Program-made: the position numbers and the translations under genes | NCBI RefSeq assembly: GCF_035984415.1 | Contig: NZ_CP130720.1 | Span: 3,286,001-3,350,000 of the forward strand | DNA length: 64,000 bases | Direction: 5' to 3' | DNA from: Streptomyces sp. NBC_01296 | GTDB lineage: Bacteria > Actinomycetota > Actinomycetes > Streptomycetales > Streptomycetaceae | Notes under the pieces: model-generated | The model's database searches: none | What the model was told of the DNA's origin: nothing | The model's input: only the letters and a program-made list of their open reading frames with translations | Part shown: piece by piece, positions 60,895 to 64,000 of the stretch | Layout: every line of letters begins with the position of its first letter | How positions within the stretch are numbered: position 1 is the first letter of the stretch

Positions 60895-61174
60895 GCCGGT
60901 GCCGTTGCCGGTGCCGGCGGGCAGCCGCGGCCCGCTGACACGCCGATCCGCGGCGCGGTCGCGCGTGCGAGACGTCCCCCGTACGGGGGTGCCCGGCGGG
61001 CGGCCCGATCCGCCCCCGGAAGGACGGAAGCCCTGGTCGGCGCGCATTCATGGGCTTTTCGCGGAAGCCGATTAAACGATGCGTTACTGATCCTTTACCC
61101 GGTGGCTCCGCAACTCCACCCGCCCCCTGAGCGGTTGTACACGGCGTACTCAGCCGCTACCGCTTAGGAGCATC

Positions 61175-61570
61175 ATGTCCCTCCCCCTGACCCGCCGGAT
61201 CGCCCGTACCGCGCTGCTGCTCGCAGCCGGGGCAGCTCCCGTGGTCGGTGCGGCCGGCGCGGCCAGCGCCGCGGGCCTGGAGTCCGTGCCGCAGCTGGGC
61301 GCCCTCACCAGCCCGGACGCCGCGGACGCCGCGGGCGACGTGGTCGGCACCGGTGAGGCCGCTGCCACCACCGCGACGGACACCGCCGCCAAGGCCGTGC
61401 CCGGCGCCCCCGCGGAGATCACCAAGACCGCGGGCGGCCTGCTCGGCGGGCTGCCGGCCAAGGGCCTGCCGACCGGGAACCTGCCGACCGACGCCGTGCC
61501 GGCCGGCGACCTCACCAGCGCGGTTCCCACCCAGGGGCTGCCGCTGGGCGGCCTCCCCCTGGGCGGCTGA
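61175..61570 (+). CDS. small secreted Ala/Gly-rich protein
   Basis: A 131-residue protein with a typical Sec signal (RRIARTALLLAAGAAPVVGA, cleavage after ASA) and a mature part that ends in repeated GLP/GNLP units (LGGLPAKGLPTGNLPTDAVP). No enzyme motif and no cysteines. AGGAG precedes the ATG and a strong terminator follows. Perhaps a cell-surface or spore-coat component; inference. Confidence 0.75.
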   Translation: MSLPLTRRIARTALLLAAGAAPVVGAAGAASAAGLESVPQLGALTSPDAADAAGDVVGTGEAAATTATDTAAKAVPGAPAEITKTAGGLLGGLPAKGLPTGNLPTDAVPAGDLTSAVPTQGLPLGGLPLGG

Positions 61571-61588
61571 TCCGCCGCGAGCAAGAAC

Positions 61589-61626
61589 GCCGAGGGGCCG
61601 GGAGCACGCGCTCCCGGCCCCTCGGC
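61589..61626. terminator. bidirectional terminator before dapC
   Basis: GCCGAGGGGCCGGGAGC and GCTCCCGGCCCCTCGGC form a perfect 17-bp stem with a 4-base loop. Confidence 0.85.
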
Positions 61627-61640
61627 CTGTGTGCGGGGTG

Positions 61641-61667
61641 CGGCACCGGCACCGGCACCGGCACCGG
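61641..61667. repeat. CACCGG hexamer repeat
   Basis: Four and a half tandem units between the terminator and the dapC stop. Confidence 0.7.
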
Positions 61668-61668
61668 A

Positions 61669-62763
61669 TCAGGCGAGGCGCTTGACCGCCGCCTCGACGC
61701 GCTCGTCCGTGGCCGTGAAGGCGACGCGGACGAACTGCGCGCCCGCCTCGCCGTAGAAGTCGCCCGGTGCGACCAGGATGCCCAGCTCGGCGAGGTGGGC
61801 GACCGTCTCCCAGCAGGCCTCGTCCCGGGTCACCCACAGGTACAGGCTGGCCTCGCTGTGCTCGACCCGGAAGCCGTGCGCCTCCAGGGCCGCCCGCAGC
61901 GCCGCGCGCCGCGCCGCGTAGCGCACGCGCTGCTCCTCGACGTGCGCGTCGTCGCCGAGCGCGGCGACCGTGGCCGCCTGCACCGGGGCCGGGGTCATCA
62001 TGCCGCCGTGCTTGCGGATCTCCAGCAGTTCGCCGAGCACGTCGGCGTCACCGGCGAGGAACGCGGCCCGGTAGCCCGCCAGGTTGGAGCGCTTGGAGAG
62101 GGAGTGGACGGCGACGATGCCCTCGTACGAGCCGCCGCAGACGTCGTCGTGCAGGACGGAGACGGGCTCGGCCTCCCAGCCGAGCTCCAGGTAGCACTCG
62201 TCGCTGAAGAGCAGGATCCCGTGCTCGCGCGCCCAGGCCACGATCCGGATCAGGTCTTCCTTCGGGATGACCTTCCCGGTGGGGTTGGACGGGGAATTGA
62301 GCCACAGCAGCTTCACGCCGGCCGGGTCGAGGTCCCTCGGGTCGTCGTAGACGACGGCCTCGGCGCCGCACAGCCGCGCGCCGACCTCGTACGTGGGGTA
62401 CGCGAGCCGCGGGTACGCGACCTTGTCCCCGGCGCCCAGGCCCAGCTGGGTCGGCAGCCAGGCCACCAGTTCCTTGGAGCCGACGACCGGCAGGACGTTG
62501 CGGTGTCCGGCGGCGCTCGCGCCGAGGCGGCCCTGCAGCCAGCCGGTGATCGCGTCGCGCAGCGCGACGGTTCCCCACACCGTGGGGTAGCCCGGGGAGT
62601 CGGCGGCGGCGACCAGGGCGTCCTGGATCAGCTGCGGGACCGGGTCCACGGGCGTGCCGACGGACAGGTCGACGATGCCGTCCGGGTGGGCCGCCGCCGT
62701 CTTCTTGTACGGCTCCAGCTTGTCCCAGGGGAAGGCGGGAAGACGTGCGGATACTGCGGCCAC
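61669..62763 (-). CDS. dapC: succinyl-diaminopimelate aminotransferase
   Basis: A 364-residue fold-type I PLP enzyme: PDGIVDLSVGTPVDPVP, LNSPSNPTGKV, DECYLEL and HSLSKRSNLAGYR with the PLP lysine. This is the actinobacterial DapC that transaminates N-succinyl-amino-ketopimelate. GTG 62763 is the start. The ferredoxin gene lies upstream on the same strand, the order seen in M. tuberculosis (fdxC-dapC). Confidence 0.9.
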   Translation of the reverse strand: MAAVSARLPAFPWDKLEPYKKTAAAHPDGIVDLSVGTPVDPVPQLIQDALVAAADSPGYPTVWGTVALRDAITGWLQGRLGASAAGHRNVLPVVGSKELVAWLPTQLGLGAGDKVAYPRLAYPTYEVGARLCGAEAVVYDDPRDLDPAGVKLLWLNSPSNPTGKVIPKEDLIRIVAWAREHGILLFSDECYLELGWEAEPVSVLHDDVCGGSYEGIVAVHSLSKRSNLAGYRAAFLAGDADVLGELLEIRKHGGMMTPAPVQAATVAALGDDAHVEEQRVRYAARRAALRAALEAHGFRVEHSEASLYLWVTRDEACWETVAHLAELGILVAPGDFYGEAGAQFVRVAFTATDERVEAAVKRLA

Positions 62764-62787
62764 GGTGTTCTCTGCTCTCTACTGGTG

Positions 62788-62820
62788 CTGGACGTACTGG
62801 ACGTGCTGGACGTGCCGGAC
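62788..62820. repeat. CTGGACGTG 9-base tandem repeat
   Basis: Three and a half imperfect copies in the spacer between fdxA and dapC. Confidence 0.75.
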
Positions 62821-62895
62821 AAACGACTCGGTCCCGCGCGGCACGGGGGCCGTACGGGACCGAAGCACGCGTTCTGCCGTGTGGGGCAGTGGCCG

Positions 62896-63222
62896 TCAGT
62901 GGCCTTCGCCCATGGGCGGCAGCGCGGCGATGAAGGGGTGATCGCGCTCGATCAGGCCCAGCTTGGAGGCACCACCGGGCGAACCGAGCTCGTCGAAGAA
63001 CTCGACGTTCGCCTTGTAGTAGTCCTTCCACTCTTCCGGAGTGTCGTCCTCGTAGAAGATGGCCTCGACCGGGCAGACCGGCTCACACGCACCACAGTCG
63101 ACGCACTCGTCCGGGTGGATGTACAAGGACCGCTGGCCCTCGTAGATGCAGTCGACGGGGCACTCTTCGATGCATGCCTTGTCCTTGACGTCGACACAAG
63201 GCTCCGCGATGACGTAGGTCAC
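62896..63222 (-). CDS. fdxA: 7Fe ferredoxin (FdxA/FdxC type)
   Basis: A 108-residue ferredoxin. The N-terminal CVDVKDKACIEECPVDC binds the [3Fe-4S]-type cluster and CVDCGACEPVCP the [4Fe-4S] cluster. The C-terminal 40 residues (PEEWKDYYKANVEFF) are typical of the actinobacterial type. Transfers electrons to cytochrome P450s and oxidoreductases. GTG 63222 is used. Confidence 0.92.
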   Translation of the reverse strand: MTYVIAEPCVDVKDKACIEECPVDCIYEGQRSLYIHPDECVDCGACEPVCPVEAIFYEDDTPEEWKDYYKANVEFFDELGSPGGASKLGLIERDHPFIAALPPMGEGH

Positions 63223-63339
63223 GCTCTCGTTCCTCCTCGGTAGGGCTTTCCATATCGCGCGGGAGCGCGGCGTCGTCGATGCCCACGCCTAGTATCTCCG
63301 TTCCCGGGCACGATCCGAACAGGAGGGGCGGACAGAGCT

Positions 63340-64000
63340 GTGGAAATCACTGCCGGTGGGCTGCTGGAGATCCGTATTACCCCGGCTGACGTGGGTAAAC
63401 GTGTCTCTGTACGACGGGTGGAGAGCGGCTCGAGCGGGTCACCGTCGTTCACCGACACGGTAGGTGTTCTCACATCCTGGAACCAGGGTGTGCTGACGAT
63501 CACACGAAAGAGCGGCGAGTCCGTCCACATCGCGGAATCGATGCTGGTCGCGGGCAAGATCGTACCGCCGGCCCCGGCCCGGCGACGGGGTCCCGCGGCC
63601 TCGTTCGCGGAGCTGGCGCGGACCGGGGCGCGGGCCTGGCAGCCGCTGGAGAGCGAGCCGCTGGGCGAATGGACGCTGCGGGCGGCCGGCGGGTTCACCC
63701 GGCGGGCCAACTCCGTGCTGCCGCTCGGCGACCCCGGGGTCCCGCTGGACGAAGCACTCGCGCGAGTGACGTCCTGGTACGCGGAACGTGAGCTTCCGGC
63801 GTATGTGCAGACGGCGACGGGGGCGGTCGGCACCCAGGAGCTGCTGGGCGCGGAGCTCGAGCGCCGGGGCTGGGTGAACGAGGTGTCGGCGGAGGTCCGG
63901 ATCGCGGCGCTGGCGCCGATCGCGGACGTGGACACCGCCGCCACCGGCCCGGAGGTACGGCTGACCCGCGCCCCGGACGAGGAGTGGCTCGGGCGGTACG
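63340..64000 (+). CDS. Rv0428c-like GNAT acetyltransferase, partial
   Basis: At least 220 codons continue past the window end. The N-terminal 75 residues form a small beta-barrel (SH3-like: LEIRITPADVGKRVSVRRVE, VGVLTSWNQGVLTITRKSGE). The following part is a GNAT-like domain (ADP-rich linker, LPAYVQTATGAVGTQELLGA, LERRGWVNEV, VRLTRAPDEEWL), the layout of Rv0428c-type acetyltransferases. The main catalytic GNAT region lies beyond 64000. GTG 63340 follows AGGAGGGG with a longish spacing. Confidence 0.72.
   Translation, partial: MEITAGGLLEIRITPADVGKRVSVRRVESGSSGSPSFTDTVGVLTSWNQGVLTITRKSGESVHIAESMLVAGKIVPPAPARRRGPAASFAELARTGARAWQPLESEPLGEWTLRAAGGFTRRANSVLPLGDPGVPLDEALARVTSWYAERELPAYVQTATGAVGTQELLGAELERRGWVNEVSAEVRIAALAPIADVDTAATGPEVRLTRAPDEEWLGRY

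Overview
The window is very high-GC DNA with Streptomyces-type codon use, frequent GTG starts, GGAGG-type ribosome sites and a WhiB-like regulator. Gene content and order match the conserved core of a Streptomyces chromosome (from memory, the S. coelicolor SCO5135-SCO5193 region). Two stretches also follow mycobacterial order, again recalled rather than computed: an Rv3196-Rv3211-like block (ThiF-like protein, ABC1 kinase, whiB7, uvrD2, mrx1, nudC, adnA/adnB, moeZ, DUF3152, TetR, DUF3107, ferritin-like protein, DEAD helicase) and an Rv1177-Rv1239-like block (corA, MgtE-like, DUF1003, mrp, tatB, htrA, rseA, sigE, methyltransferase, DUF3117, tag, folP2, LOG, dapE, dapC, fdxA).

Layout. 1-5280: YgjP-type metallopeptidase, ThiF-like protein, ABC1 kinase, zinc-ribbon protein, and the wblC (WhiB7) antibiotic-resistance regulator with a long leader that has an upstream ORF and an attenuator-like hairpin. 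5289-18215: DNA repair and redox genes (UvrD2, mycoredoxin, NudC, M20 dipeptidase, AdnB, AdnA, alkyltransferase-like protein). 18383-21259: a kinase-like/flippase membrane protein. 21260-22617: an island of lower GC that looks like the wreck of a polymorphic-toxin locus with a surviving S1-domain gene. 22709-25488: secreted peptidase lipoprotein and MoeZ. 25552-30205: a four-gene polysaccharide cluster (PelF-like glycosyltransferase, membrane protein, NAD-epimerase, spherulin-4 family protein). 30476-41946: DUF3152 metalloprotease, hydrolases, TetR, DEAD-box helicase, MarC, PHP phosphoesterase. 42008-48848: CorA, soluble MgtE-like regulator, DUF1003 and Mrp. 48902-54125: envelope-stress module TatB-HtrA-RseA-SigE and a divergent methyltransferase. 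54154-63222: PAP2 pseudogene, DUF3117, enoyl-CoA hydratase, DivIVA-like/Tag, FolP2, LOG, DapE, secreted proteins, DapC, ferredoxin. 63340-end: partial Rv0428c-like acetyltransferase.

Working together: thiol-redox and antibiotic stress are a theme. Exact sigma-R-type promoter matches (GGAAT-N18-GTT) precede mrx1, moeZ and a 50-codon gene. Translational-coupling overlaps (ATGA/GTGA) tie wblC to a basic protein, the glycosyltransferase to a membrane protein, sigE to rseA, and a DivIVA-like gene to tag. The observations most worth a second look are the Pel/galactosaminogalactan-like cluster, the collapsed toxin-immunity locus, the wblC leader, and non-AUG starts for a DEAD helicase and a methyltransferase. 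No rRNA, tRNA, CRISPR array or intact mobile element was seen.
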